From Vibrio sp. ES.051 (GTDB taxonomy: Bacteria > Pseudomonadota > Gammaproteobacteria > Enterobacterales > Vibrionaceae), in the NCBI RefSeq assembly GCF_002563795.1, contig NZ_PDJL01000004.1, forward strand, positions 1,488,001-1,552,000: a DNA stretch of 64,000 nt, written 5' to 3'. Within the stretch, counting starts at the first letter, position 1. The number at the start of each line of letters is the position of its first letter. Below, piece after piece: positions 42,136 to 52,155 of this stretch. The notes beneath the pieces were generated by a model. That model was not told where the DNA came from and did not search any database. It saw nothing but the letters and a program-made list of their open reading frames with translations. Made by a program: the position numbers and the translations under genes.

Positions 42136-43889
42136 ATTCCGCAGCCAATTTCAGAATTAAAATAATGTGATCCAGTGATCGTTTACAACTGTTAGTGCGA
42201 CAGACATCTTGACCGCGATCCCCAGTTTTGATCTATTACTGTTATTTAACGGTCACTTATTATGTCTGCTGCTCAACCTGTCATTAAACGCCTAGACCAC
42301 TTAGGGTTAATCGCTGCTTTCTGTCATGAAGTCGGTTTACCAGGCATTATTGATCGCATCATTCCCAAATACTCGGATCACAACGTCTCACACGGCGATG
42401 CAGTCTTAGCAATGATTCTTAATGGTCTTGGCTTTCACAGTAGAACGCTGCATATGTTCTCTGACTTCTTCGAGACGAAGCCTGTTGCCAAGTTGCTCGC
42501 TAAAGACATTGAAGCGCACCATTTAACTGACGATGTACTCGGACGTACGTTAGATGCTTTATATGAAGCAGATGTGTCCGCACTTTATCAAGCGATTGCA
42601 GAGCATGTCGTTGATAAGCTTGGGCTTAAAGCAGACTCTGTCCACCTTGATATCACGAGTTTTCATGTCGACGGTGAATACATCCAAGACGAAGATCTTA
42701 ATGCCATCAAACTGGTAAAAGGCTACAGCCGAGACCACCGTCCAGAGCTAAATCAAGTGGTCCTTGAGTTGATTTGTGAAAACCAAGCCGGCCTACCTGT
42801 TTACATGCAAGCGCTCAGTGGCAACACCAATGATGCTAAGGCATTTTCAGAGGTCACTAAACGGCATATTCATTGCCTAAAGGCAGCTCAAAACAGTCGC
42901 TACTTCATCGCCGATGCCGCTCTATACACCGAGGAAAGCATTCGTTCACTGGATGAGCAACAACAGAAGTTTATTACGCGTGTTCCAATGACCATTAAGT
43001 CAGCCAAAGAAGCCTTAATGAACCTTGAGCCAGAGCAGTTGAGCCGTATCGGCAATGGTTACTCGGGTTGCTGGGTTGATGCTGACTATGGCTCGGTATC
43101 TCAGAAGTGGCTATTGGTTCATAGTGAACAAGCAACCAAGCGAGAAGAAGCAACGTTCTATAAGAACTTAGACAAAAATATCACCAAAGAGCTGAAAGCA
43201 CTGGGACAACTAATGAAAAAGAAGTTTGCTTGCGCAGTGGATGCCGAGCAAGCAATGAGCGACTTCGCTAGCCAGTGTTATTTGCTTGGCTTTGCACAAC
43301 CAACCATTGTTAAAGAGCCAATCTATTCAGGTCGCGGTCGGCCGAAGAAAGACGCAGAGCCAACGGGATACCACTATTTGATAGATGCTACGCCTTATAC
43401 CGATCTAGAAAAAGTGAAGATGGCCAAGCTTAAAGTAGGTATGTTTATTCTCGCCACCAACGATACTGACTACGCCGATCTAACAATGGCTGCGTTACTT
43501 GAGCATTACAAGTCTCAGCAAAAGGTAGAGCGCGGATTTCGCTTCTTGAAGAGCCCTGAGTTCCTAACATCATCAATTTTCCTGAAGAAACCTCAGCGAA
43601 TCGAGGCATTGCTGATGATCATGACGCTTAGCCTACTCGTTTACGCAAGCTTAGAGCACAAAATCCGAGAGAGTCTCACTAAGACCGAGGAATTCTTTCC
43701 TAGCATGGTAAAGAACAAGACGACAACCAAACCGACGGCACGTTGGGTATTCTTAAAATTCGAAGGTATCGACACACTCGAATTTGGCGGTCAAAGCTTC
43801 ATCACGGGTGTTCAGGAGCATCAGACTCGGCTGCTTAAGCTTCTTGGCGTACTGTATGAAGCGGTTTATTCCTAAATTGGCTGCGGAAT
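42136..43889 (+). mobile_element. IS1634-family insertion sequence
   Basis: 1754 bp. The terminal inverted repeats ATTCCGCAGCCAATTT (42136-42151) and AAATTGGCTGCGGAAT (43874-43889) are perfect over 16 bp and enclose one transposase gene. No target-site duplication is seen: the flanks are CCGTC and CTCGG. Its GC content and codon use do not differ obviously from the neighbours. Confidence 0.92.
42262..43875 (+). CDS. IS1634-family transposase
   Basis: 537 aa from ATG 42262. The N-terminal RLDHLGLIAAFCHEVGLPGIID and LNGLGFHSRTLHMFSDFFETKP are typical of the family. The DDE catalytic residues are in HLDITSFHVDGE (D), YFIADAALYT (D) and KVERGFRFLKSPEF (E), with the Y-(2)-R-(3)-E-(6)-K arrangement of the IS4 supergroup (V-ERGFRF-LK). 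The gene is intact, so the element may be active. It inserted between pabB and the NUDIX gene. Confidence 0.95.
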   Translation: MSAAQPVIKRLDHLGLIAAFCHEVGLPGIIDRIIPKYSDHNVSHGDAVLAMILNGLGFHSRTLHMFSDFFETKPVAKLLAKDIEAHHLTDDVLGRTLDALYEADVSALYQAIAEHVVDKLGLKADSVHLDITSFHVDGEYIQDEDLNAIKLVKGYSRDHRPELNQVVLELICENQAGLPVYMQALSGNTNDAKAFSEVTKRHIHCLKAAQNSRYFIADAALYTEESIRSLDEQQQKFITRVPMTIKSAKEALMNLEPEQLSRIGNGYSGCWVDADYGSVSQKWLLVHSEQATKREEATFYKNLDKNITKELKALGQLMKKKFACAVDAEQAMSDFASQCYLLGFAQPTIVKEPIYSGRGRPKKDAEPTGYHYLIDATPYTDLEKVKMAKLKVGMFILATNDTDYADLTMAALLEHYKSQQKVERGFRFLKSPEFLTSSIFLKKPQRIEALLMIMTLSLLVYASLEHKIRESLTKTEEFFPSMVKNKTTTKPTARWVFLKFEGIDTLEFGGQSFITGVQEHQTRLLKLLGVLYEAVYS

Positions 43890-43891
43890 CT

Positions 43892-44031
43892 CGGGTTTAT
43901 TGTTGTATATGCTCTGGGCCAAAGGTATGGGAAACCTGACTGACATTCACGGCCCGTTTACTCAAACCTTTATGACCATCACTACCGAGCCCACTAACTC
44001 TCTTGGTGTTCACACATGTTTCATCGTGTGA
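43892..44031 (+). pseudogene. Possible C-terminal gene remnant right of the IS
   Basis: An open frame runs from the IS edge to a stop at 44031, reading GLLLYMLWAKGMGNLTDIHG, then PFTQTFMTITTEPTNSLGVH and TCFIV. It has no start codon with a ribosome site, and its first residues look membrane-like. It could be the tail of a gene cut by the insertion; the left side of the IS offers only TINVSAWTGLSV (42100-42135). No family is recognised. Confidence 0.35.
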
Positions 44032-44074
44032 GGTATATAATATGGGATGGATGAGATAAGTAAGGGTTCACAGT

Positions 44075-44674
44075 TTGATTATTGATAAAACAAGGTTATT
44101 ACAGAATTTTCAATTGCGCCTTCCAACGGGCTATCACCAAGAATCCCTTGCCCGCTTGAAGTTTATGAAAGAAAAACCGCTACGAAATGCGGCGGTTCTC
44201 ATTGGTTTTGTAGAGCGCCCTGAAGGTTTACAAGTAATTTTGACCAAAAGAGCGACGCACTTACGCCATCATCCAGGACAAATTAGCTTTCCCGGTGGAA
44301 AGTTTGAAGCCGAAGATATCCACTTGATGAATACTGCGCTAAGAGAAACGAAAGAAGAGATTGGTATCGAGGATGAACACATTCACGTATTTGGTCAGCT
44401 TCCAACACTGCCAACGATTAGCCAATTTAATGTGACGCCGTTTTTAGCCTTTATTTTCCCCGACTATAAAACGCATATTGACCCAAACGAGGTGGAGTCT
44501 GTTTTTGAGGTGCCTGCAGACCATATTTTAAACCCGAAAAAGCTGTATAGCACCCAATTTGAACTAAAAAGAAGCAACCATCGTATATTTGCCATCCCAT
44601 ATCGACAGCATTTCATCTGGGGCATGACGGCTCAAATCATCGAATCCATGCAAAAACACATCATTTCTCACTGA
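44075..44674 (+). CDS. NUDIX CoA pyrophosphatase (NudL/YeaB-like)
   Basis: 199 aa from TTG 44075, with AAGGG 8 bp upstream. The order RNAAVLIGFVERPEGLQVILTKRATHLRHHPGQISFPGG, then GGKFEAEDIHLMNTALRETKEEIGI (a complete Nudix box) is that of the CoA-cleaving NudL subfamily, whose extra UPF0035 motif is LLTKRA..LR.HPGQI(S/A)FPGG. It would split CoA and its derivatives into phosphopantetheine and 3',5'-ADP. The gene lies between the IS and sdaC. Confidence 0.93.
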   Translation: MIIDKTRLLQNFQLRLPTGYHQESLARLKFMKEKPLRNAAVLIGFVERPEGLQVILTKRATHLRHHPGQISFPGGKFEAEDIHLMNTALRETKEEIGIEDEHIHVFGQLPTLPTISQFNVTPFLAFIFPDYKTHIDPNEVESVFEVPADHILNPKKLYSTQFELKRSNHRIFAIPYRQHFIWGMTAQIIESMQKHIISH

Positions 44675-45019
44675 ACAATCCTTCATATTGATGCTTTTAT
44701 TGAGTTGAACATTATGTGCATCAATATTATTAGAATGTTACTTCATAAAAATTCATTCACATTAGTTTAATTTTCAACTTCAATCGCAATCGTTTGCAGT
44801 GAAATAAATTTACACAACCTCACCTATTGATAAGTTTTTCTAATCTCACTCATTAGCAGAAATCACGAGTAGCACATCATTTTCGTGATAAAAACCAGAT
44901 TTTTGATAAATCATTCAATAAGCGCGAGCAATACATGATTCAGATCTAATTTTCATAGTGTAAAATCTTGCAAAATCGCTCCCGAATTATTTCCTGTTCC
45001 CAAAACGAGTAACTCAAAA
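44675..45019 (+). promoter_or_regulatory. AT-rich intergenic region before sdaC
   Basis: 345 bp with no open frame of note. It must hold the sdaC promoter. TTGCAA and TGATAAA-like bases occur, and AATCGTTTGCAGTG could bind a regulator, but no site matches a known consensus well enough to call. Confidence 0.5.
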
Positions 45020-46273
45020 ATGAATACAACTACTTCTGCGGTTTCGACCGCACAATCACCTAGTAAGTTTTCTTACAAAGACTTCACCTGGTGTCTGTCA
45101 TTATTCGGCACGGCAGTAGGTGCAGGTGTACTGTTCCTTCCTATTAAAGCGGGTGCGGGTGGTTTTTGGCCATTAGTAATCCTAGCCCTAATCGCTGCAC
45201 CAATGACTTGGTTCGCACACAAATCTCTCGCTCGCTTCGTTCTTTCAGCAAAAAAGCCTGACGCGGACATCACTGACACTGTAGAAGAGCACTTTGGTAA
45301 GACTGGCGCCAACCTTATTACTTTCGCTTACTTCTTTGCTATCTACCCAATCGTACTTATCTACGGTGTTGGTATTACAAACACGGTTGACTCGTTTCTA
45401 GTTAACCAAATTGGAATGGAGTCCATTCCTCGCTGGCTACTGTCAGGTGCACTTATCACGGCAATGACAGCGGGTGTAGTATTTGGTAAAGAACTGATGC
45501 TGAAAGCAACATCAGCAATGGTTTACCCTCTCGTATTCATCCTACTGGCCCTGTCTATTTACCTTATCCCTGGTTGGAACACTTCAATGGTAGATGTATC
45601 ACCAGACTGGAGTGCAATGCCTGCTATCATTTGGTTAGCAATCCCTGTTATCGTGTTCTCTTTCAACCACAGCCCTATTGTCTCGCAGTTCTCTAAAGAA
45701 CAACGTCGTGTATACGGTGACGGTGCAGTTAAGAAAACAGACGCTATCACTGGCGGCGCAGCGATGATGCTAATGGGCTTCGTGATGTTTTTCGTATTCT
45801 CTGTTGTACTTTCTCTTTCTCCAGAGCAACTAGCGACAGCACAAGATCAAAATATCTCTGTTCTTTCTTACCTAGCGAACGTTCACGAATCACCACTGAT
45901 CTCTTACTTGGGTCCACTGGTTGCCTTCGCAGCAATTACTTCTAGCTACTTCGGCCACTTCTTAGGTGCTCATGAAGGTCTAGTCGGTCTGGTCAAATCT
46001 CGCTCAAACTCATCGGTAAGCAAAATTGAAAAAATGTCGCTTATCTTCATCGTAATCACAACTTGGGTTGTGGCTATCGTTAACCCAAGCATCCTAGGTA
46101 TGATTGAAACAATGGGCGCGCCAATGATTGCGGCAATCCTATTCTTGATGCCTGTTTTCGCGATGCAAAAAGTGCCAGCGATGGCGAAGTTCAAAACTTC
46201 AGCACCTGTGCAAATTTTCACAGCAATCTGTGGTCTTGCGGCGATTACTTCTGTAATCTACGGCGCTCTTTAA
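45020..46273 (+). CDS. sdaC: Serine transporter, HAAAP family
   Basis: 417 aa from ATG 45020. Eleven membrane segments start with FTWCLSLFGTAVGAGVLFLPI, and the GTAVGAGVLFLP motif is the family hallmark of hydroxy/aromatic amino acid permeases such as SdaC and TdcC. It imports L-serine by proton symport. The next gene is L-serine deaminase, so uptake and breakdown are encoded together. A terminator lies between them. Confidence 0.93.
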   Translation: MNTTTSAVSTAQSPSKFSYKDFTWCLSLFGTAVGAGVLFLPIKAGAGGFWPLVILALIAAPMTWFAHKSLARFVLSAKKPDADITDTVEEHFGKTGANLITFAYFFAIYPIVLIYGVGITNTVDSFLVNQIGMESIPRWLLSGALITAMTAGVVFGKELMLKATSAMVYPLVFILLALSIYLIPGWNTSMVDVSPDWSAMPAIIWLAIPVIVFSFNHSPIVSQFSKEQRRVYGDGAVKKTDAITGGAAMMLMGFVMFFVFSVVLSLSPEQLATAQDQNISVLSYLANVHESPLISYLGPLVAFAAITSSYFGHFLGAHEGLVGLVKSRSNSSVSKIEKMSLIFIVITTWVVAIVNPSILGMIETMGAPMIAAILFLMPVFAMQKVPAMAKFKTSAPVQIFTAICGLAAITSVIYGAL

Positions 46274-46323
46274 TCATTCCGCTCCACTGGGCATGATTAA
46301 TCCAAAAATATAACGATAAAATT

Positions 46324-46355
46324 AAGCCTCCCAACTCCCCTTGGGAGGCTTTCTT
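46324..46355 (+). terminator. Terminator between sdaC and sdaA
   Basis: AAGCCTCCCAA - loop - TTGGGAGGCTT is followed by TCTT; sdaA starts 15 bp on. Read-through or a separate promoter would be needed for sdaA. Confidence 0.82.
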
Positions 46356-46369
46356 CTGAGGTAATCGAT

Positions 46370-47731
46370 ATGATTAGTGTTTTTGATATCTATAAAATCG
46401 GTGTTGGACCTTCAAGCTCACACACTGTAGGCCCAATGAAAGCGGGCAAAGAGTTTATTGATGACCTTCGTGCAATGGGAAAACTGCGCGACATCACTAA
46501 AATCACCGTTGACGTTTATGGATCATTATCACTGACAGGGAAAGGTCACCACACAGATATCGCGATCATCATGGGTCTTGCAGGCAACTCCCCTGAGAAA
46601 GTAGATATCGACTCTATCCCGGGCTTTATGGCTCGTGTAGAAGAAACTGAACGCCTTCCTGTTGGCATGCACTGTCATACAGTATCGTTCCCACGTGAAG
46701 GTGGTATGAACTTTCATAAAACCAACTTGGATCTGCACGAAAATGGCATGCAGATCCATGCATGGATTGAAGACGAAAAAGCGTACTCGAAAACCTACTA
46801 CTCTATCGGCGGTGGTTTCATCGTTGATGAGGAGAACTTCGGAAAAGAAGTTGAAAATCCAATTAAAGTTCCTTACCCATTCACTATGGCTGAAGAGCTG
46901 GTAAATCAATGTCGCGAAAGTGGCCTATCTATCAGCGCGCTAACCATGAAGAATGAACAAGCTCTCCACTCTGATGAAGAGACTCGTACTTACTTCGCGA
47001 ACATCTGGCGCACAATGCGCGAATGTATGGATCGCGGTATGAACGAAGAAGGCATTTTGCCTGGTCCACTACGCGTACCTCGCCGTGCGGCAGCCCTTCG
47101 TCAGCAACTGCTTACTTCAGAAAAAACCACTAACGACCCTATGTCAGTGGTTGACTGGGTCAACATGTTTGCTTTTGCCGTTAACGAAGAAAACGCAGCA
47201 GGTGGTCGTGTTGTAACTGCGCCAACTAACGGTGCGTGTGGCATCATCCCAGCGGTACTGGCTTACTATGACAAGTTTATCCAAACCGTAACTGAGAAAG
47301 ACTACATCCGTTACTTCGCAGCTTCTGGTGCCATTGGCGGCCTTTACAAGCGTAACGCGTCTATCTCTGGTGCGGAAGTTGGCTGTCAGGGCGAAGTAGG
47401 CGTGGCATGTTCAATGGCAGCAGCTGGCCTTGCTGAACTTATGGGTGGTAGCCCAGAGCAAGTATGTATGGCGGCAGAAATTGCAATGGAGCACAACCTT
47501 GGCTTAACCTGTGACCCCGTTGCAGGTCAGGTGCAGGTGCCATGTATTGAGCGTAACGGCATTGCAGCAGTAAAAGCGATCAACTCGACTCGTATGGCAC
47601 TACGTCGTTCTTCTGCTCCTACTGTCTCTTTAGATAAGGTTATCGAAACCATGCTGGAGACAGGTAAAGATATGAACGCGAAATACCGTGAGACTTCTCA
47701 AGGTGGTCTCGCCATTAAAGTTATCTGCTAA
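46370..47731 (+). CDS. sdaA: L-serine ammonia-lyase, iron-sulfur type
   Basis: 453 aa from ATG 46370, with GAGG 8 bp upstream. It deaminates L-serine to pyruvate and ammonia and needs an oxygen-labile [4Fe-4S] cluster, not PLP. Conserved segments include [56 protein letters not shown] and [21 protein letters not shown], with the Cys ligands in NGACG, GCQGE and TCDP. It is single-chain, as in SdaA/SdaB. It follows sdaC. Confidence 0.96.
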   Translation: MISVFDIYKIGVGPSSSHTVGPMKAGKEFIDDLRAMGKLRDITKITVDVYGSLSLTGKGHHTDIAIIMGLAGNSPEKVDIDSIPGFMARVEETERLPVGMHCHTVSFPREGGMNFHKTNLDLHENGMQIHAWIEDEKAYSKTYYSIGGGFIVDEENFGKEVENPIKVPYPFTMAEELVNQCRESGLSISALTMKNEQALHSDEETRTYFANIWRTMRECMDRGMNEEGILPGPLRVPRRAAALRQQLLTSEKTTNDPMSVVDWVNMFAFAVNEENAAGGRVVTAPTNGACGIIPAVLAYYDKFIQTVTEKDYIRYFAASGAIGGLYKRNASISGAEVGCQGEVGVACSMAAAGLAELMGGSPEQVCMAAEIAMEHNLGLTCDPVAGQVQVPCIERNGIAAVKAINSTRMALRRSSAPTVSLDKVIETMLETGKDMNAKYRETSQGGLAIKVIC

Positions 47732-47771
47732 TCACTTTTAGTTCATAACGTTACTGGCGCTAAAAGCGTAC

Positions 47772-47799
47772 AAAACCCGAGCAATGCTCGGGTTTTTTA
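47772..47799 (+). terminator. Terminator after sdaA
   Basis: AAAACCCGAGC-AAT-GCTCGGGTTTTTT, a strong stem and U-run. Confidence 0.9.
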
Positions 47800-47830
47800 T
47801 ACTCTAATATCCACAAATCACCGATAAAAC

Positions 47831-47855
47831 AAAGGCAAACTTATCGCTTGCCTTT
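47831..47855 (-). terminator. Terminator after queD
   Basis: AAAGGCAAGC - loop - TTTGCCTTT on the minus strand, 29 bp beyond the stop. Confidence 0.7.
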
Positions 47856-47883
47856 GTGTCGAAAACTTAATAATAAATTTAAT

Positions 47884-48246
47884 TTACTCGCCTTTGTATA
47901 TACACCCTGCTGTACAAGTTTCTTTAATCTCGACTTTACTTAGCAGCGGTAGACTTGGCTTAAGTTGTTGCCAAATCCATTTTGCCAATACTTCACTGGT
48001 CGGGTTTTCCAGACCTTCAATATCGTTTAGGTAATAATGGTCCAGACGATGATAAATTGGGTTGAATGCCGCTTTGATTTCTGCGAAATCCACAACCCAA
48101 CCAGTATGTGGATCGACCTCACCTTCTACATAAAGACGAACCAAAAAAGAATGTCCATGTAAACGACCGCATTTATGCCCTTCAGGCACGTGTGGCAAGT
48201 GGTGTGCCGCTTCAAACATAAACTCTTTGTACAATTCTGTTTTCAT
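47884..48246 (-). CDS. queD: 6-carboxytetrahydropterin synthase
   Basis: 120 aa from ATG 48246. It makes 6-carboxy-5,6,7,8-tetrahydropterin for queuosine synthesis. Zinc ligands are H16 ([10 protein letters not shown]), H30 and H32 (CGRLHGHSF), with C26 as catalytic Cys; the motif [12 protein letters not shown] is diagnostic of Que[15 protein letters not shown] and DHYYLND follow, then E in [12 protein letters not shown]. It is monocistronic with its own terminator. Confidence 0.95.
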   Translation of the reverse strand: MKTELYKEFMFEAAHHLPHVPEGHKCGRLHGHSFLVRLYVEGEVDPHTGWVVDFAEIKAAFNPIYHRLDHYYLNDIEGLENPTSEVLAKWIWQQLKPSLPLLSKVEIKETCTAGCIYKGE

Positions 48247-48538
48247 CTTGATTCTCAGGCTTAAAAAAACACGTCATACTAAGGAATTCACTTCCAAGAG
48301 ACAAGTACAACCCAATACAGACATAGTCCATGCTCTTGGCCGTTTCTGATGTTAATCATTATCGCTTCCGGCTACTGCCGTATTTTTGTCGCATGCCAAA
48401 CATTTGATTACGCCGCACTCACATCACAATTACATATTCCCAACATGAGTGGAGTCACAATCATTCATTTGGTTGTTCGCAGTATGCATTTATGTGCATT
48501 AAGATTGCGCCGTTCGTTCCAATTACACTTATAAGAAT

Positions 48539-50164
48539 ATGCACTCAACTATCACTTTTAAACTCTTGCTCACGTTAATCGCTGTCTTCAGTTGCGTTTT
48601 AGCCGCCTCCACCGCTTACCAATACCACCAACAAAAAACGTTAATAAAGGATGTTCTTAGTGAACAGCTTCATGATAAGGCCAGCAATTATTTTGATAGC
48701 CTGAACATGATGATGCTCACTGGGACCATGTCACAGAAAGAAACGCTCAGACAAAAAGCACTTGCCCAAGAAGGCATTGAGCAAGTTCGAGTGTTGCGTG
48801 CCGAGGCCGTCACCACGCTCTATGGACCAGGAAAAGCAAGTCAACAACCTGTTGATGACATTGATCAACGAGCCTTAAATGGCGAACTAGTCATTGAACC
48901 CATCACAGCCGATTGGGGAAAAGGGCTTGTTGTCGCACTGCCAATGAAATCCAGCGAAAATTATCGTGGTACTAACTGCGTTGCTTGCCATGTTGCGCCT
49001 GAAGGCAAAGTGCTTGGCGCGATCCGCTTGGAATACAACATGAACCACGTCAATTCAATGATCAATAAACAGGCCATGTTCGCGATGGGCATTATGGCTG
49101 TTATTGCCTTTATCGGTTTTCTTATCACCATGGGATTAATTCGTAAGATCATTGTGCGCCCAATTCAAAAGACGTCTCAATTTATGTCGAATGTGAGCAA
49201 CACTAAAGACCTCTCACAACGACTCACCCACCAGCAGAATGATGAGGTCGGCCAGCTCTCGATGGCAATCAACTCTTTTATGGATACCGTCTCCGAGAGC
49301 TTAGAGCGTGTGCAAGACACCTCCCATTCCCTTGCTGGATCCGCTGGGCGACTGACGAATGTGGCTCAGTCAACGGATAAAGCCGCGAATAACCAACAAT
49401 TAGAAACCAGTGAAGTGCAAAGCAATATCACTGATATGTTGCAGCAACAAACCGCCGTTGAGAACTCGACGATCGATGCTACGACGTTGGTCAATCACAC
49501 CGTCGATCTCGCCACATACAGTGCGAGTCAGGCACACAGCGTGAGTGAGGACATTAAGAATTTGGTCAGCGATATTGATGGCGTGCGCGAAAAAATCACA
49601 TCGCTCAACCAGAGAACGGAAGAGGTTTCGTCCATTCTTGGGTTCATTAAAGGCATTGCAGAACAAACCAACTTACTCGCCTTGAACGCTGCCATTGAAG
49701 CAGCACGGGCGGGTGAGCAAGGTCGCGGCTTTGCAGTGGTTGCGGATGAAGTACGAACGCTTGCTTCCCGCACCGCCGAGGCCACCAGCAACATTGAGCA
49801 CATCATTGCACAGTTCCAACAAGGCAGTGAAGAGTCGCTCTCTTCCGTCGATCATGTTTGTCAGTCTGCTCACCAACGCTCTGTTGATGTCGAGGCTCTT
49901 TCAGCAACAATGCATAAGATGGTGGATGAAATGCACCAAGTGCTCAAGCATGCAGAAAATATCCAGAGCCAAGCGCAAACAACATCGGATGTGGGTACAC
50001 GTATCCAAACGAAAGTTGATGTGATTACATTACACGCTAACGATACATCGCAATCGGCATCCCATACTCGTGATATCAGTGTCGATTTAGAGCATCTTTC
50101 AGAGCGGTTGGAGCAATTACTTAATCAATTTACTCTTTCGAAAGAGCAAAGAGAGGATAATTAG
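48539..50164 (+). CDS. Methyl-accepting chemotaxis protein with a c-type haem motif
   Basis: 541 aa from ATG 48539. There is an N-terminal membrane helix (about residues 8-26), a periplasmic sensor domain and a second helix (about 178-200, [22 protein letters not shown]). HAMP follows (about 200-255) and then the signalling coiled coil with the conserved hairpin [38 protein letters not shown]. The sensor ends in [20 protein letters not shown]147-V-A-C150-H151 is a CxxCH haem c site, so the receptor probably binds one covalent haem in the periplasm and senses redox state or a gas. Confidence 0.93.
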   Translation: MHSTITFKLLLTLIAVFSCVLAASTAYQYHQQKTLIKDVLSEQLHDKASNYFDSLNMMMLTGTMSQKETLRQKALAQEGIEQVRVLRAEAVTTLYGPGKASQQPVDDIDQRALNGELVIEPITADWGKGLVVALPMKSSENYRGTNCVACHVAPEGKVLGAIRLEYNMNHVNSMINKQAMFAMGIMAVIAFIGFLITMGLIRKIIVRPIQKTSQFMSNVSNTKDLSQRLTHQQNDEVGQLSMAINSFMDTVSESLERVQDTSHSLAGSAGRLTNVAQSTDKAANNQQLETSEVQSNITDMLQQQTAVENSTIDATTLVNHTVDLATYSASQAHSVSEDIKNLVSDIDGVREKITSLNQRTEEVSSILGFIKGIAEQTNLLALNAAIEAARAGEQGRGFAVVADEVRTLASRTAEATSNIEHIIAQFQQGSEESLSSVDHVCQSAHQRSVDVEALSATMHKMVDEMHQVLKHAENIQSQAQTTSDVGTRIQTKVDVITLHANDTSQSASHTRDISVDLEHLSERLEQLLNQFTLSKEQREDN

Positions 50165-50352
50165 AAAAATTCTCCCCTTCAAAATGAATATAAAGGTTGA
50201 AGCTGACGATTTGACAGGTAATATATTCGGTTGAATCTGTAAAATGCGACCCAACTCAGCGCTTAGTTTGTTTTTTAAACAAAGTTATTATGAGACAAGC
50301 ACTTTAATAAGCATTGCGTTGAATTTTTACCTCAATGGAGAATATTAAAAAA

Positions 50353-51753
50353 ATGACTTACGCGCCTGTATCTGACGTACTACGCGGTAAGCTAGCAGTA
50401 GACAGTGAAGTTACTGTTCGCGGCTGGATCCGTTCACGTCGTGATTCCAAAGCTGGAATCTCTTTCCTTGCCATATATGACGGCTCTTGTTTCGACCCGA
50501 TTCAGGCCGTGGTCCCAAGTAATCTTAATAATTACGAAGACGAAGTACTTAAGCTAACAACTGGCTGCTCTGTTGAAGTAACGGGTAAGGTTGTAGAGTC
50601 TCCTGCGAAAGGTCAAGATTTCGAGCTGGCCGCCACTGCTGTGAAGGTTGTAGGCTGGGTTGAAGACGCAGAAACTTACCCAATGGCAAAAACACGTCAC
50701 TCTATCGAATACCTACGTGAAGTTGCGCATTTACGCCCACGTACAAACGTAATCGGTGCGGTAGCACGTGTACGTAACTGCCTTTCTCAAGCGATTCACC
50801 GCTTCTACCACGAGCAGGGTTACTTCTGGGTTTCGGCTCCGCTGATCACCGCATCGGACGCAGAAGGTGCTGGTGAAATGTTCCGTGTTTCTACGCTAGA
50901 CATGGAAAACCTACCTCGCACTGACGCTGGTAAAGTGGACTACAACGAAGATTTCTTTGGTAAAGAGACATTCCTAACGGTATCTGGACAGCTCAACGCA
51001 GAAGCTTACGCTTGCGCACTGAGCAAAGTTTATACATTTGGACCGACTTTCCGTGCTGAAAACTCAAACACAAGCCGCCACCTAGCAGAATTCTGGATGG
51101 TTGAGCCTGAAATTGCATTTGCTGATCTGGATGACGTAGCCAAACTTGCTGAAGATATGCTGAAATACGTATTCAAGGCCGTTCTTGAAGAGCGTCGTGA
51201 TGATTTGGAGTTCTTCGCACAACGCATCGACAAAGAAGCATTAACTCGTCTTGAGAATTTTGTTTCTTCTGATTTTGCACAAGTCGATTACACAGATGCA
51301 ATTCAAATCCTGCTTGAATCTGGTCGCGAGTTCGAGTTCCCAGTTGAGTGGGGTATCGACATGTCTTCTGAGCATGAGCGTTACCTTGCGGAAGAACACT
51401 TCAAAGCACCAGTAATCGTGAAAAACTATCCGAAAGACATCAAAGCGTTCTACATGCGAATGAATGACGATGACAAAACGGTCGCCGCGATGGACGTTTT
51501 AGCACCTGGCATCGGCGAAATCATCGGTGGTTCTCAACGTGAAGAACGTCTAGACGTTCTTGATTCACGCATGCGTGAGATGGGTATCGACCCTGAACAC
51601 ATGAACTGGTACCGCGACCTACGTCGTTACGGGACGGTGCCGCACGCTGGCTTCGGTCTCGGATTCGAGCGCCTAGTCTCTTACGTGACTGGTATGGGCA
51701 ACGTTCGTGATGTGATCCCTTTCCCACGTACTCCACGCTCTGCAAACTTCTAA
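50353..51753 (+). CDS. asnS: Asparagine-tRNA ligase
   Basis: 466 aa from ATG 50353, the usual start [10 protein letters not shown]; an ATG six codons earlier has no ribosome site of its own. It charges tRNA-Asn. The OB-fold anticodon-binding domain occupies residues 1-110 ([26 protein letters not shown]). The class IIb catalytic domain has motif 2 [21 protein letters not shown] and motif 3 [12 protein letters not shown]. The length matches E. coli AsnS (466 aa). A strong terminator follows. Confidence 0.97.
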   Translation: MTYAPVSDVLRGKLAVDSEVTVRGWIRSRRDSKAGISFLAIYDGSCFDPIQAVVPSNLNNYEDEVLKLTTGCSVEVTGKVVESPAKGQDFELAATAVKVVGWVEDAETYPMAKTRHSIEYLREVAHLRPRTNVIGAVARVRNCLSQAIHRFYHEQGYFWVSAPLITASDAEGAGEMFRVSTLDMENLPRTDAGKVDYNEDFFGKETFLTVSGQLNAEAYACALSKVYTFGPTFRAENSNTSRHLAEFWMVEPEIAFADLDDVAKLAEDMLKYVFKAVLEERRDDLEFFAQRIDKEALTRLENFVSSDFAQVDYTDAIQILLESGREFEFPVEWGIDMSSEHERYLAEEHFKAPVIVKNYPKDIKAFYMRMNDDDKTVAAMDVLAPGIGEIIGGSQREERLDVLDSRMREMGIDPEHMNWYRDLRRYGTVPHAGFGLGFERLVSYVTGMGNVRDVIPFPRTPRSANF

Positions 51754-51774
51754 TTCTACGCAGTGACACAGAAT

Positions 51775-51806
51775 CAAAAAGACCTCCTAAGTGGAGGTCT
51801 TTTATT
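51775..51806 (+). terminator. Terminator after asnS
   Basis: AAAAAGACCTCC-TAAGT-GGAGGTCTTTTATT. Confidence 0.9.
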
Positions 51807-51848
51807 TAACATTCACATAAGCTCGAATAAGCAATACCTTCTTTACGA

Positions 51849-52061
51849 CTATTCCTCTTCCAAGTCCGCTCTTACTGCGTACTTCACGCCAACGATACAC
51901 AAAGCAAGCATCACAAAAGGAATCACCGCCGCCGTGTATTCGGTCCACACCTTATGAGAAAACGACTTCGCTAAAATTAAGTGAGCAAAAACTAATAAAA
52001 ACGCGCTAAAGATAGCTACGGCTATCAACCTTAATTCATGTTTAACCAACTGTTTTTTCAT
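51849..52061 (-). CDS. Small two-helix membrane protein
   Basis: 70 aa from ATG 52061, with GGGG 5 bp upstream. A basic start (MKKQLVKHELR) precedes helices at about residues 11-31 and 40-60; the end is acidic (VRADLEEE). The opposite charges at the two ends put both in the cytoplasm by the positive-inside rule. Convergent with asnS. Family unknown. Confidence 0.7.
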   Translation of the reverse strand: MKKQLVKHELRLIAVAIFSAFLLVFAHLILAKSFSHKVWTEYTAAVIPFVMLALCIVGVKYAVRADLEEE

Positions 52062-52155
52062 CATCACCCCTATCAGAAATTCTAGTGATGATTGAAGCAC
52101 GGCCCAAATAAATCACTCTGATACAATTGGAATGAAAAAAAGCTAAACAGTTGGT

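Noticed and set aside
41877..42137. Frames within and after pabB
   Set aside because: They are shadows of pabB, which has complete family motifs.
42126..43899. A target-site duplication for the IS1634-family element
   Set aside because: I compared the bases on both sides at several offsets and found no direct repeat of 4 bp or more abutting the ends.
48247..48538. A queuosine-type riboswitch before queD
   Set aside because: I looked for preQ1 features on the minus strand and saw no convincing stem with an A-rich tail.
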